Shown: positions 8,110-16,273 of the stretch, one piece after another | How positions within the stretch are numbered: position 1 is the stretch's first letter | How the letters are laid out: each line of letters starts with the position of its first letter | From: Chryseobacterium culicis | Lineage (GTDB): Bacteria > Bacteroidota > Bacteroidia > Flavobacteriales > Weeksellaceae | Direction of reading: 5' to 3' | DNA length: 64,000 nt | NCBI RefSeq assembly: GCF_900108365.1 | Contig: NZ_FNWQ01000002.1 | Location: forward strand, 806,001 to 870,000 | Translations under genes and position numbers: made by a program | Notes under the pieces: model-generated | What the model saw: only the letters and a program-made list of their open reading frames with translations | The model's database searches: none | Told to the model about the DNA's origin: nothing

Positions 8110-8646
8110 ATGAGTTTAAATGAAAGAATTTCCAAGATTATAGAGTATTCTAATCTTACCCCTTCTGAGTTTGCTGACGAGATTGATGTACAGCGTTCCT
8201 CTATTTCACATATTACCTCAGGGAGAAACAAACCGTCTCTTGAGTTTATTATCAAAATAAAATCCCGGTTCCCTGAACTTCTATGGGACTGGCTGGTTAC
8301 TGGTGAGGGTGAGATGCTGAAATCTGAGTTACCTGAAACGGAAACGAATGAAGATCATACCGAAGAAGAAAAAATAAAAACAACTCCACTACCCGATCTT
8401 TTCACCATGATGAATGATGACGATGAATTCGGAAGTGAGGAGACAGAAACAGAAGCGCCAAAAACAAGTTCTGGAGAATCGGTTATACAGTCCAAGGATA
8501 AAGCTCATGAAAAAATATCGGATTCTCAGCGATTAGAAAATCCAGGAGATCAGTTTTTAGGACAACTGTTTGGAAATCAACAAAATAAAATAAAACGTAT
8601 TGTTTTGTTTTATGAAAACGGAAAATTTGAAAGTTTTGAGCCTTAA
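8110..8646 (+). CDS. XRE/Cro-type helix-turn-helix regulator
   Basis: A 178-residue DNA-binding protein. Residues 3-60 form an XRE/Cro-CI HTH domain, with the core LTPSEFADEIDVQRSSISHI followed by SGRNKPS at about 16-43. A central acidic, Ser/Thr/Glu-rich linker (about 70-150) looks disordered. The last 18 residues (KRIVLFYENGKFESFEP region) form a compact conserved-looking tail. There is no S24 peptidase domain, so it is not a LexA/CI-type self-cleaving repressor. The ATG at 8110 is preferred over the TTG at 8107. The upstream array of TTAC-N4-GTAA sites suggests autoregulation. Its targets beyond itself are unknown. Confidence 0.85.
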   Translation: MSLNERISKIIEYSNLTPSEFADEIDVQRSSISHITSGRNKPSLEFIIKIKSRFPELLWDWLVTGEGEMLKSELPETETNEDHTEEEKIKTTPLPDLFTMMNDDDEFGSEETETEAPKTSSGESVIQSKDKAHEKISDSQRLENPGDQFLGQLFGNQQNKIKRIVLFYENGKFESFEP

Positions 8647-8649
8647 AAA

Positions 8650-8676
8650 AACCTGATCAAAGAAAATGATCAGGTT
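8650..8676 (-). terminator. Hairpin oriented as a minus-strand terminator
   Basis: AACCTGATCA pairs with TGATCAGGTT, a 10-bp stem with a seven-base loop. The T run follows only on the minus strand, while the plus side continues with A. It therefore fits a transcript coming from higher coordinates, such as the small unit at 8801-8947. It may still cap the XRE mRNA. Confidence 0.6.
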
Positions 8677-8800
8677 AAAAAATATTTGAAGAAGAAAACT
8701 AAAGCTATTGCTTTATTTGTTTTTTGAGTTTAAGGCAAAATCAAAAATGATTGATTTTTCACCTATAGATCATTTGTTCCACCAAATGTTCTTAATCATT

Positions 8801-8893
8801 TCAAATTATTGGGATAAGGGAATTGTTATCTTGTCCGGCGTAAAGTGAGATTGCTTTTACAGGATCTATTACAGTAACAATAAGCATTTTCAT
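8801..8893 (-). CDS. Possible 30-residue small protein
   Basis: The open frame runs from an ATG at 8893 to a TGA at 8801 and begins MKMLIVTVIDPVKAISLYAG. I do not recognise it. The support is contextual: a good promoter (TTG, 20 bases, TATATTTG) ends 23 bases upstream, and a minus-strand terminator hairpin lies 124 bases past the stop, giving a complete unit of about 260 nucleotides. No strong Shine-Dalgarno is seen, which is normal for Bacteroidota. The alternative is that the transcript is a non-coding small RNA and the frame is chance. Confidence is low. Confidence 0.3.
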   Translation of the reverse strand: MKMLIVTVIDPVKAISLYAGQDNNSLIPII

Positions 8894-8916
8894 CTGTTGT
8901 TTTTTTATGGTTCTAT

Positions 8917-8947
8917 CAAATATAAAAATTTAAAACCAAATTAACAA
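8917..8947 (-). promoter_or_regulatory. Promoter for the small minus-strand unit
   Basis: The minus strand carries TTG (8945-8947), a 20-base spacer, then TATATTTG (8917-8924), a full match to the Bacteroidota pattern. No recognised gene of ordinary size follows it. Confidence 0.5.
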
Positions 8948-9062
8948 TAAAAATAGAATTATTTTAATATATAATTAATGTAAATGAAAATTATATTGAT
9001 TATTATTAATTTTAATTAATGGCTAAACTTATAAATCTCTTTAACCAATTTCCATAAAAAAA

Positions 9063-9078
9063 CCCGCAAATCTGCGGG
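9063..9078 (-). terminator. Terminator of proline dehydrogenase
   Basis: CCCGCAAATCTGCGGG forms a stem that is followed by seven T on the minus strand, 25 bases past the stop at 9103. Confidence 0.8.
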
Positions 9079-9102
9079 CCTGGCTGGTATATTAAAATAA
9101 TA

Positions 9103-10272
9103 TTATCCTTTCTTTCTTCTTTCCAGTTCCTTTTTGATCAGTCCCAGCTCTCTTCCGGTTTGTCCGGCTACAGAGGTGTTTTCCTGCGCTCTTCTCGTCA
9201 GATAAGGAACAACATCCTTTACAGGTCCGTATGGAAGGTATTTGGCCACATTATAGCCCTTATCAGATAAATAGAAGGTGATATTATCACTCATTCCGTA
9301 AAGCTGTCCGAAATATACGTGAGGATTTCCTGCTTCCAGAGATTTTGCCTTCATTTTATCCATAATCAGCTCAGATGAAATTTCGTTATGGGTTCCAAAG
9401 AACGCGGAAACCTTATCCAGATGATTCATTACAAAATCAATTCCGGCATTATAGTTTTTATCAGAAGCTTCTTTAGTAGGCTGAATGGGATCTGCATATC
9501 CCTTTTCTGCTGCTCTGGCTCTTTCTTTTTCCATGTAAGCACCACGAACAATCTTGTAACCGATAAAATAATTCTTCTCTCTTGCTCTCTGAAGATGAGC
9601 TTCCATATATTCCAGTCTTCCTGTTCTATACATTTGAATCGTATTCCAAACAATTGGTTTTTCCAGGTTATATTTTTCCATCATCTCCTCGCAAAGGTGG
9701 TCTGCCGCATCCTGCATCCAGGTTTCTTCAGCATCTACCATTACTTTTTTATCGTTTTCGTGACAAAGACGGCATACCTCATCAAATCTTTTCACGACTC
9801 TTTCCCATTCTTCTTTTTGGCTGGTGGTAAGCTCTGCTCCTTTTCCAACGGCTTCGTAAAGATCTATTCTTCCGAAAGCGGTAGGTTTAAATACAATAAA
9901 AGGAATTGCCGGATTTCCTACTGAGAATCTTACAATATCCTTAATTTCTTTACAAACTGCATCAAAAGTTGCTTCATCTTCTTTCCCTTCAATGGAGTAA
10001 TCGAAAATACTTCCAACACCTCTTTTGAAAAGCTGTTTTACTACTTTCATACTTTCTTCACGGGTTTCACCACCACAAAACTGGGCAAATAAGGTATTTT
10101 TTACAATTCCGGTAACGAAAGGAAAGTCGTTGTGTACCGTAAAATTCAGGACAGATGTTCCAAGGCTGGTAAGAGCAGGCTGTTCAATCATTTTAAACAT
10201 CCAGTAAGCCTTTTTCAATTGTGCATCAGACTTGTCTGCAAATGCAACTTTTGTATCGTTAAAAATGGGCAT
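9103..10272 (-). CDS. Proline dehydrogenase (monofunctional)
   Basis: An FAD-dependent enzyme that oxidises L-proline to pyrroline-5-carboxylate, feeding electrons to quinone; it is the first step of proline catabolism. The 389-residue length fits a monofunctional PRODH barrel rather than bifunctional PutA, so the P5C dehydrogenase must be encoded elsewhere. The C-terminal motif KYLPYGPVKDVVPYLTRRAQEN matches the substrate-binding helix with its paired arginines, and YKIVRGAYMEKER and MVDAEETW are barrel strands typical of the family. A -7 box lies 24 bases upstream, so the gene has its own promoter although it follows the UbiA gene on the same strand. Confidence 0.93.
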   Translation of the reverse strand: MPIFNDTKVAFADKSDAQLKKAYWMFKMIEQPALTSLGTSVLNFTVHNDFPFVTGIVKNTLFAQFCGGETREESMKVVKQLFKRGVGSIFDYSIEGKEDEATFDAVCKEIKDIVRFSVGNPAIPFIVFKPTAFGRIDLYEAVGKGAELTTSQKEEWERVVKRFDEVCRLCHENDKKVMVDAEETWMQDAADHLCEEMMEKYNLEKPIVWNTIQMYRTGRLEYMEAHLQRAREKNYFIGYKIVRGAYMEKERARAAEKGYADPIQPTKEASDKNYNAGIDFVMNHLDKVSAFFGTHNEISSELIMDKMKAKSLEAGNPHVYFGQLYGMSDNITFYLSDKGYNVAKYLPYGPVKDVVPYLTRRAQENTSVAGQTGRELGLIKKELERRKKG

Positions 10273-10296
10273 TCCTATTTATTAAATTTATTTTCG

Positions 10297-10304
10297 CAAA
10301 GGTA
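10297..10304 (-). promoter_or_regulatory. Promoter -7 box for proline dehydrogenase
   Basis: The minus strand reads TACCTTTG (TAnnTTTG) in the 63-base gap after the UbiA gene. Confidence 0.5.
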
Positions 10305-10335
10305 GTAATAACCTCAGTTTATTTAAAGAAAATTT

Positions 10336-11265
10336 TTATAATTTATGCTCTATTCCGTTTAAAAGCATCGCAATAATTCCAACGAAAACCCAAAAACGCA
10401 GCACATTCAATGTAAAGAAATTAGCTCTTCTGGAAGCATTGATAAGAAGATAGATGCATAATATCATAATAAAAAGCCCCCCGGCAAAATAATAGGCCAT
10501 AAATCCTGTAACGCCTGTTTTTGTAATGATCTTCATAGAGACTGCCATGGTGATCATCAGGAGAACTGTCAGGATTATTTTGGTATTTCTGCTTTTAAAA
10601 TAATTGGGAATGGTAGTATATCCAAATGTTTTATCTACACTTTTGGTAAGCGTATCTTTCACAATATCAATACACAGCAGGATAAGAAACAGAAAAACTG
10701 CCATCAGGAATACTTTTTTGGAAAAGGTTTCATAGTATACCATCATTCCAAAAAAAGGATATAGGGTAAGGCTGACAAATGTAAGATTATTGAGGATCAG
10801 TATCCGGCTCAGTTTATGGCTGTAAAACCACATAAAGAACTGATATACCACAAAAAAAACAAAAACATTATGGGAAATCAGCCAGGCTACTCCCAGTGAT
10901 ACTGCGCTGAGGGTGAGATAGGCGTAAAGAAAATATTTCTGCTTGATAAAACTCTGTACTCTGGTTCTGAAAGGCTTTACAATATGATCTTTTTCCAGAT
11001 CATAGAACTGGTTGATGATGCCTCCCGCCAGTATGGTAAGAACGGTACAGAAAATAATACCGTGCACTTTGAAATCAAAGACAGATTTCTGAAATGATTC
11101 ATCCTGATTAAACAGAAAAAAAGTAGAAACATACAGGGCAAACGTAAGCAGTGCTGCTACAAAAAAACGTGCTCCGAGAAGAAAGCCCAGGAATTGTGAA
11201 AATCTGTAAAAAAGAGATTTTGATACATAGTTTTTAGATTGGAAAGTTTCTTTTTCAGAATTCAT
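10336..11265 (-). CDS. UbiA-family prenyltransferase
   Basis: An integral membrane enzyme that transfers an isoprenoid chain to an acceptor. Eight or nine membrane helices are visible in 309 residues. The first Asp-rich motif is GGIINQFYDLEKDHI (N-x3-D-x3-D, about residues 85-93), and the second is DIVKDTLTKSVDK with FGYTTIP, which together bind the magnesium-diphosphate. The gene starts 10 bases after the mevalonate-type kinase stop, so the two form an operon, tying it to isoprenoid supply. The acceptor (quinone, heme or lipid) cannot be told; a geranylgeranyl-lipid type is possible. Confidence 0.85.
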   Translation of the reverse strand: MNSEKETFQSKNYVSKSLFYRFSQFLGFLLGARFFVAALLTFALYVSTFFLFNQDESFQKSVFDFKVHGIIFCTVLTILAGGIINQFYDLEKDHIVKPFRTRVQSFIKQKYFLYAYLTLSAVSLGVAWLISHNVFVFFVVYQFFMWFYSHKLSRILILNNLTFVSLTLYPFFGMMVYYETFSKKVFLMAVFLFLILLCIDIVKDTLTKSVDKTFGYTTIPNYFKSRNTKIILTVLLMITMAVSMKIITKTGVTGFMAYYFAGGLFIMILCIYLLINASRRANFFTLNVLRFWVFVGIIAMLLNGIEHKL

Positions 11266-11275
11266 TCCAAACTGT

Positions 11276-12202
11276 TTAAAATCTGTAAATCACTTCTTTT
11301 TGGAAGCCTTCAAGCATTTTTTCAGCTTTTGCATAATCTTTGGTAAATCCTAAGATATAGCCGCCTCCACCGCTGCCGCAGAGTTTAAGATAATAAGCGT
11401 TAGAATCCAATCCTTTTTTCCAGATATTAAAGATACTTTCGGGAATCATGGGACGGAAATGTTCGTAGGCCCAATGAGACAGTTTTTTCAGGTTTCTGAA
11501 AAATGGATTCATGTCTTTTTTAAGGAAGGACTCGATACATGCGTTATTGTAACGGATGAATTCTTCTTTCAGGGTTTTGCGGAACCCTTCTGTTTTCATT
11601 TTTTCAAAGAAAATCTGAATCATAGGTCCTGTTTCTCCTGTCATTCCGGAATCAATCAGGAAAATTGCTCCTTTTCCTTCTTCACCTTCCGGAATATTAA
11701 CCCTGTCTAAATTTTCCTTATTTTCGATGAGAATTGGTAAATTCATGTAACAGATCAGTGGATCCATTCCTGAACTTTTTCCATGGAAGTAACTTTCCAT
11801 TTCACCAAAAACAGCTTTTAATTTTTTAAGATTATCTTTTGAGATATTTTCTGGATTCAGTTTGCTGATAGAATATTTTTCGAAAATAGCAGCAACAAGA
11901 GCTCCTGAACTTCCCACCCCGTATCCCTGAGGAATATTGGAATCAAAGAAAAGTCCGTTCGAAATATCGTTTTTGAAGCTTTCAATATCCAGTTTAAAAT
12001 CATCGGAAAGATCAAGCTTTGAAAGAAAATCAGAGTATTTCTGCAGATGTCTGTTAGAATTAAGCTCAAAATCAGAACTCAGATCTGAAAATTTCAAAGT
12101 TCCTTTATAGAAACTGTAGGGTACTACAAGTCCCTGGGAATCTTCAATCATTCCATATTCTCCGAACAGAATTATTTTTGCATAAAATAAAGGGTTGGTC
12201 AT
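11276..12202 (-). CDS. GHMP kinase, probable mevalonate kinase
   Basis: A 308-residue GHMP-superfamily kinase, probably phosphorylating mevalonate in the mevalonate route to isoprenoids used by flavobacteria. Visible motifs are YAKIILFGEYGMIED (motif 1), NIPQGYGVGSSGALVAAIF (motif 2, the ATP-binding glycine-rich loop) and LKLCGSGGGGYILGF (motif 3). The ATG at 12202 is chosen because a -7 box at 12223-12230 lies upstream of it and downstream of the longer start. The UbiA prenyltransferase gene follows in the same operon. Phosphomevalonate kinase is the main alternative, but the motif 1 wording and length favour mevalonate kinase. Confidence 0.82.
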   Translation of the reverse strand: MTNPLFYAKIILFGEYGMIEDSQGLVVPYSFYKGTLKFSDLSSDFELNSNRHLQKYSDFLSKLDLSDDFKLDIESFKNDISNGLFFDSNIPQGYGVGSSGALVAAIFEKYSISKLNPENISKDNLKKLKAVFGEMESYFHGKSSGMDPLICYMNLPILIENKENLDRVNIPEGEEGKGAIFLIDSGMTGETGPMIQIFFEKMKTEGFRKTLKEEFIRYNNACIESFLKKDMNPFFRNLKKLSHWAYEHFRPMIPESIFNIWKKGLDSNAYYLKLCGSGGGGYILGFTKDYAKAEKMLEGFQKEVIYRF

Positions 12203-12222
12203 CTTGACAATAAATCTTTTTG

Positions 12223-12230
12223 CAAAGTTA
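12223..12230 (-). promoter_or_regulatory. Promoter -7 box that fixes the kinase start
   Basis: The minus strand reads TAACTTTG, 20 bases before the ATG at 12202. A start at 12256 would lie upstream of transcription. Confidence 0.55.
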
Positions 12231-12292
12231 AAAATTATTCCGCTGAATATAAGCAAAACTCAGGCCGAAATTTGTCTATTAAATATAAGAAA

Positions 12293-12315
12293 AAAGCCCG
12301 ATAAAATCGGGCTTT
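12293..12315 (-). terminator. Terminator of the metalloprotease gene
   Basis: AAAGCCCGAT pairs with ATCGGGCTTT around AAA and is followed on the minus strand by a T-rich tract. It lies 20 bases past the stop at 12336. Confidence 0.85.
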
Positions 12316-12335
12316 GATTATAAATTATTTAAAAA

Positions 12336-14498
12336 TTACTGTTTGATCAGTTTTTTATGGATGGTTTGCTTCTCTGTTTCAACGGTAATCACATAGTTCC
12401 CTGTATGAATGGAGGAAAGATTTATTTCCGTTTTATTCCCTTTTACAGAAGAATCTGAGAGGATCAGTCTTCCGGCTTCATCATAAATTTTGTATCCTTT
12501 CAGTCTTTCTTTTGAGGAAAGGATGATCATATTTTTTGCTGGATTCGGGTAAATATCTATGGAATTATTTTTTATATTGATGTCTTCTACTGCCAGCACA
12601 CTGCAGGAGAAATTCACATTCCATCCATTTCCTGTAACCCCTCCATCTGAAACAAATTTAACCGTAATAGCACCTGATGGATCTGTTGAGGTAAATGGTC
12701 CAGGCAATGTACTTCCGCTCAGATTATTTCCATTAGCGAATAATGGAGAAGATGCAGATGGACCATTATACACATACATAAAATCGTAGCCTTGTTCAAG
12801 GTCAAATTCAGTAAATGTCATCGTCATGGCTGAACCGGAAGAAGGATAAAAGGTTTTCACCAGCTCTTCGTTATCTTTATACTGCCCTGTTGAACCTCCC
12901 GTATCTACAAACTGGGTTCCGTCACACCATGCTCCATCTGTTAAAAACAGCTGTGATAGCTGAAAAGCATTAGGTCCGCTGCAGTCTGTTCCTACATTTA
13001 ATCTGTAATACGTGGCCGGCTGAAGGTTTGTAAAATTAAAAGATGGTGACGTTGCATTTCCGGAAGATATTGACGTTCCGCTGCTTGTTGTCAGTTTATA
13101 TTTCCACGATGTAGAAGCAGCATCTGTAAAAGTAGCGCTTGCTGAGTTCTGTGTAATATTACTAACTGTAAAATTAGAGATGGATGCAGGGCATGATGCT
13201 GTACAATTGGTTCCCAGACATCCTTTTGAATCTACGGTATTTCTGATCAGGGTTCCAGGCTGCACTCCGAAACCGTTTGCAAAGTTAATCCCTACACTGC
13301 TCACCAAATGACAGTAACTCATAATAGTACCGCCCCCAGCCGGAGGAAGCGCGGCGGTACATCCTTCATTATTTCCAGAAGCAGGACCACATCCATCAAT
13401 GGCTGTATTATTACCATTCCAGAAGCATGAGTGTGTATGTGGTGAACCTAAATTATGCCCTAATTCATGCGTCATTACTTCTATATTCCAGGAATACGTT
13501 GGTACGTTCTGATAGTTTAGATTCATTCCGCAATAAGAATATTTGTAACTGGTACATAATGAATTAACGTACGCAATACTGGTGGTAGCAGGGTTTCTTA
13601 ATAACTGTGCCACATCTCCGTTAAAAGTAGTTCTTGTGGTTCTGAACTGGTTCAGAATGGTACTTGGAGAGCCTGTATAAGGATCAGTAGTGGTCCAGAC
13701 AAAAACTTCGCTTAAAGCTACATTCACATTTTCATTAGCGTACAGTGTCGTCACGTTATTATGCATGGCTGTTACCCAATTGGTGGTAGTGGTTATATTA
13801 CTTCCATTCTGCGTGTAAGGACCGAAGCCTGCCTCATAATATATTCTTACACAGTTGTCTGTTTTCTTTTTACTGGTCGTGTCAGGATTAAAAACAGGTC
13901 TTTGCACCTGATTTTCTTTAAGACCATCCACATCACAGGCAAATGGATTGGATCCGGTTAATTTAGCATCCGAATAGCTTACAAAATCTTCAGAATTTTT
14001 AGCTTTCCCTACTACAACATTTGCTAATTCAGGTGTAGATGCAACTCCTACAATATCCTCATTAAAAAAACTAAAGGCTGCAATAGAAGCATTATCACCT
14101 TTTACAATTCCCTGATAATACACTCCGGGAGTATATTCTACTGCTTTCCCTTTTTCTGTTGTTACTTTAAAATCGTTGGTTAAAATCTGATGTTTGTACA
14201 TTTCTACAGTAATCTGTCTGCCGCCATCGAACGGAAATGAGATTTCAATAAAATCAGGTTTTTCTTTGATCAATCTTTTCAGCTCTGAAGGTTGTAATGA
14301 CATCACCGTGATATCTGTTGCGGCCTTCCTGTATTCGGCTATTTTATCAGCAGTTTTATCAACCTCAAATAAATTATACGTTTTAATTTCTGTTTTCCGA
14401 TTATGAAATTCTGAAACTTTTTGAGCGACGGGTTTTAAATTTTGCGAAAAACTTAGAACAAAGTATTGCAAAAAGCAAATTAATAGAAACTTTTTCAT
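12336..14498 (-). CDS. Secreted zinc metalloprotease (reprolysin-like) with CUB and T9SS sorting domains
   Basis: A 720-residue exported protease. Order of parts: signal peptide (1-18), propeptide-like region to about 190, and a metzincin catalytic domain with HELGHNLGSPH, zinc ligands H344, H348 and H354, and a Met-turn in TIMSYCH at about 390. Then come a fibronectin type III-like domain (about 440-520), a CUB-like domain (about 525-640) and a C-terminal type A T9SS sorting domain starting IDIYPNPAKNMIIL with GNYVITVETEKQTIHKKLIKQ at the end. It should leave the cell by the type IX system after the Sec pathway and digest external protein. It has its own terminator. Confidence 0.93.
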   Translation of the reverse strand: MKKFLLICFLQYFVLSFSQNLKPVAQKVSEFHNRKTEIKTYNLFEVDKTADKIAEYRKAATDITVMSLQPSELKRLIKEKPDFIEISFPFDGGRQITVEMYKHQILTNDFKVTTEKGKAVEYTPGVYYQGIVKGDNASIAAFSFFNEDIVGVASTPELANVVVGKAKNSEDFVSYSDAKLTGSNPFACDVDGLKENQVQRPVFNPDTTSKKKTDNCVRIYYEAGFGPYTQNGSNITTTTNWVTAMHNNVTTLYANENVNVALSEVFVWTTTDPYTGSPSTILNQFRTTRTTFNGDVAQLLRNPATTSIAYVNSLCTSYKYSYCGMNLNYQNVPTYSWNIEVMTHELGHNLGSPHTHSCFWNGNNTAIDGCGPASGNNEGCTAALPPAGGGTIMSYCHLVSSVGINFANGFGVQPGTLIRNTVDSKGCLGTNCTASCPASISNFTVSNITQNSASATFTDAASTSWKYKLTTSSGTSISSGNATSPSFNFTNLQPATYYRLNVGTDCSGPNAFQLSQLFLTDGAWCDGTQFVDTGGSTGQYKDNEELVKTFYPSSGSAMTMTFTEFDLEQGYDFMYVYNGPSASSPLFANGNNLSGSTLPGPFTSTDPSGAITVKFVSDGGVTGNGWNVNFSCSVLAVEDINIKNNSIDIYPNPAKNMIILSSKERLKGYKIYDEAGRLILSDSSVKGNKTEINLSSIHTGNYVITVETEKQTIHKKLIKQ

Positions 14499-14648
14499 GA
14501 TTTTGGTAATTTGTCTATGATTTTACAAATAAACAAAAAAAATCAACATATAGTGAAAAATCACTATAACATTCTAACAATTAGATAAAGGCTATAAATA
14601 ATTTAAACTAAATATTAAAACAGCTGTTTTTTATTCGTTAAAATAAAA

Positions 14649-14671
14649 AAAGACGTTAAAATAACGTCTTT
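14649..14671 (-). terminator. Terminator of the UMF1-type transporter gene
   Basis: AAAGACGTTA pairs with TAACGTCTTT around AAA. The minus-strand side runs into a T tract, just past the stop at 14678. Confidence 0.8.
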
Positions 14672-14677
14672 TCTATT

Positions 14678-16168
14678 TTATAATGTTTCTCTGTCGGCTC
14701 TTATTTTGACCTTGAGGAATCTGATTAAAATGAGTCCTGCGGCAAAGAATATCGTCATGGACAGTGCTGCAATACGCATATTATTGAAATGCTCAATCAA
14801 GGTAGCGAAAATGAATGTCCCTATAATAATGGCAATTTTCTCCAATACGTCATAGAAACTGAAATACGTAGTGTTTTCCATGGAATTTTCGGGAAGCAGT
14901 TTTGAGTACGTAGACCGTGACATCGCCTGAAGTCCGCCCATAACCAAACCTACAACTGCTGCTACCCCATAGAACTGGTATTCTACGGTTGGATTCTCTT
15001 TATTCAGGAAGTAAGCCCATAAACATGCAACAATCCAAAGAATGATGGCAATTGAAATCACATTTCTGTTTCCGATTCTTTTGGATAATCTTGAGAAGAT
15101 AACTGCTCCGATGATGGCTTCGATCTGAATGACCAAAAGGGTTCCGATCAGTTTATCCTGAGCAAGATTGATTTCACTCTTTCCGAACAGGGTTGCCATA
15201 AGGAAAATAGTCTGCATTCCTACACTGTAAAAGAAGAAGCTGGATAGAAAGAATTTCAGATTGCGGTCTTTGAAAAGCTCTCCTCCTACTTTAAACAGTT
15301 CGTGGAAACTTTCTTTTGCAATATCTTTATAGAAGCTCAGATTGTCCTTCAATACTTCAAAAAAACCTCCCTGCTCTTCATGCTTTTTGAAGATATTTTT
15401 ATAATTCAGCAATACCAAATCTTTGGGAAGCTTATCTTTCACATCCCCAAACTGAGGAAGATGTTTGAATGTATATTGGGAGAATCCAAACCACCACGCT
15501 CCTGTCAAAAGGAAACTGATTCTTGTAAATAATAACTGCTGTGCGGCTCCTTTAGCAAACACCTGAATAAGAACCAGACAGATTACTACTAACACTACGG
15601 AACCAATGTATCCGTATACATATCCCCTTGCAGAAAGGGCATCCTGTCTGTCCGGCGTTGCAATATCCGGAAGGAAGGAGTTATAGAACACCAAACTTCC
15701 CCAGAAACCTACACTGGCCGTAATACTGAATAAAAGCCCCAGAAATACATTATGCATTCCTGTAAACATCGCCAATCCCATACAAGATGTTGCTCCAAGA
15801 TAGCAAAAAAACTGAAGGAAAGATTTTTTGTTTCCGATGGTATCTGCCAATGATGATAAAAATGGAGACAGCAATACTACGATAAAGAATGATATGGTAA
15901 GTGAATATCCATATACGGCATCCGGCTGATATCCTTCTCCAAAAATTTTGATGGTATGCCTTACCGGCACATCAATCCATGTTTTGGTTTCTGCTATATA
16001 TTCCTTTTTCTCATACGCTGTGGTAAGAATAGAGTAATAAATAGGAAAAATAGTAGAGGTAATAACCAGGGAATATACGGAGTTCGCCCAGTCATATACA
16101 GCCCAGGCTTTCATAATCTTCGGATTATTCTTTATGTTTTTAGGCTGTCGATTCTCAGTTTCAGACAT
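14678..16168 (-). CDS. MFS transporter, UMF1 (Atg22-like) family
   Basis: A 496-residue inner-membrane protein with 12 or so hydrophobic segments, matching the UMF1/Atg22-like branch of the major facilitator superfamily. The opening MKAWAVYDWANSVYSLVITS is the family signature at the first helix, and a large soluble loop (about residues 235-310) splits the two halves. Substrate is unknown; relatives are annotated only as MFS transporters. The ATG at 16168 is chosen because a -7 box at 16189-16196 lies between it and the longer start at 16240. Confidence 0.88.
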   Translation of the reverse strand: MSETENRQPKNIKNNPKIMKAWAVYDWANSVYSLVITSTIFPIYYSILTTAYEKKEYIAETKTWIDVPVRHTIKIFGEGYQPDAVYGYSLTISFFIVVLLSPFLSSLADTIGNKKSFLQFFCYLGATSCMGLAMFTGMHNVFLGLLFSITASVGFWGSLVFYNSFLPDIATPDRQDALSARGYVYGYIGSVVLVVICLVLIQVFAKGAAQQLLFTRISFLLTGAWWFGFSQYTFKHLPQFGDVKDKLPKDLVLLNYKNIFKKHEEQGGFFEVLKDNLSFYKDIAKESFHELFKVGGELFKDRNLKFFLSSFFFYSVGMQTIFLMATLFGKSEINLAQDKLIGTLLVIQIEAIIGAVIFSRLSKRIGNRNVISIAIILWIVACLWAYFLNKENPTVEYQFYGVAAVVGLVMGGLQAMSRSTYSKLLPENSMENTTYFSFYDVLEKIAIIIGTFIFATLIEHFNNMRIAALSMTIFFAAGLILIRFLKVKIRADRETL

Positions 16169-16188
16169 TTCAAATATAATTAGTAGCA

Positions 16189-16196
16189 CAAAAATA
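16189..16196 (-). promoter_or_regulatory. Promoter -7 box that fixes the UMF1 start
   Basis: The minus strand reads TATTTTTG, 20 bases before the ATG at 16168. A second match, TATATTTG at 16171-16178, is too close to the ATG to give a normal leader. Confidence 0.5.
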
Positions 16197-16273
16197 GAAA
16201 AACCATTAAGAAATGGATAAGTTTTTAAAAAAATTATCAATTCCTTAATGGTAATATATTCGTAAACAGAATA

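Noticed and set aside
8760..8800. Nine-codon frame just after the 30-codon small frame
   Set aside because: Too short to judge; it may be chance.
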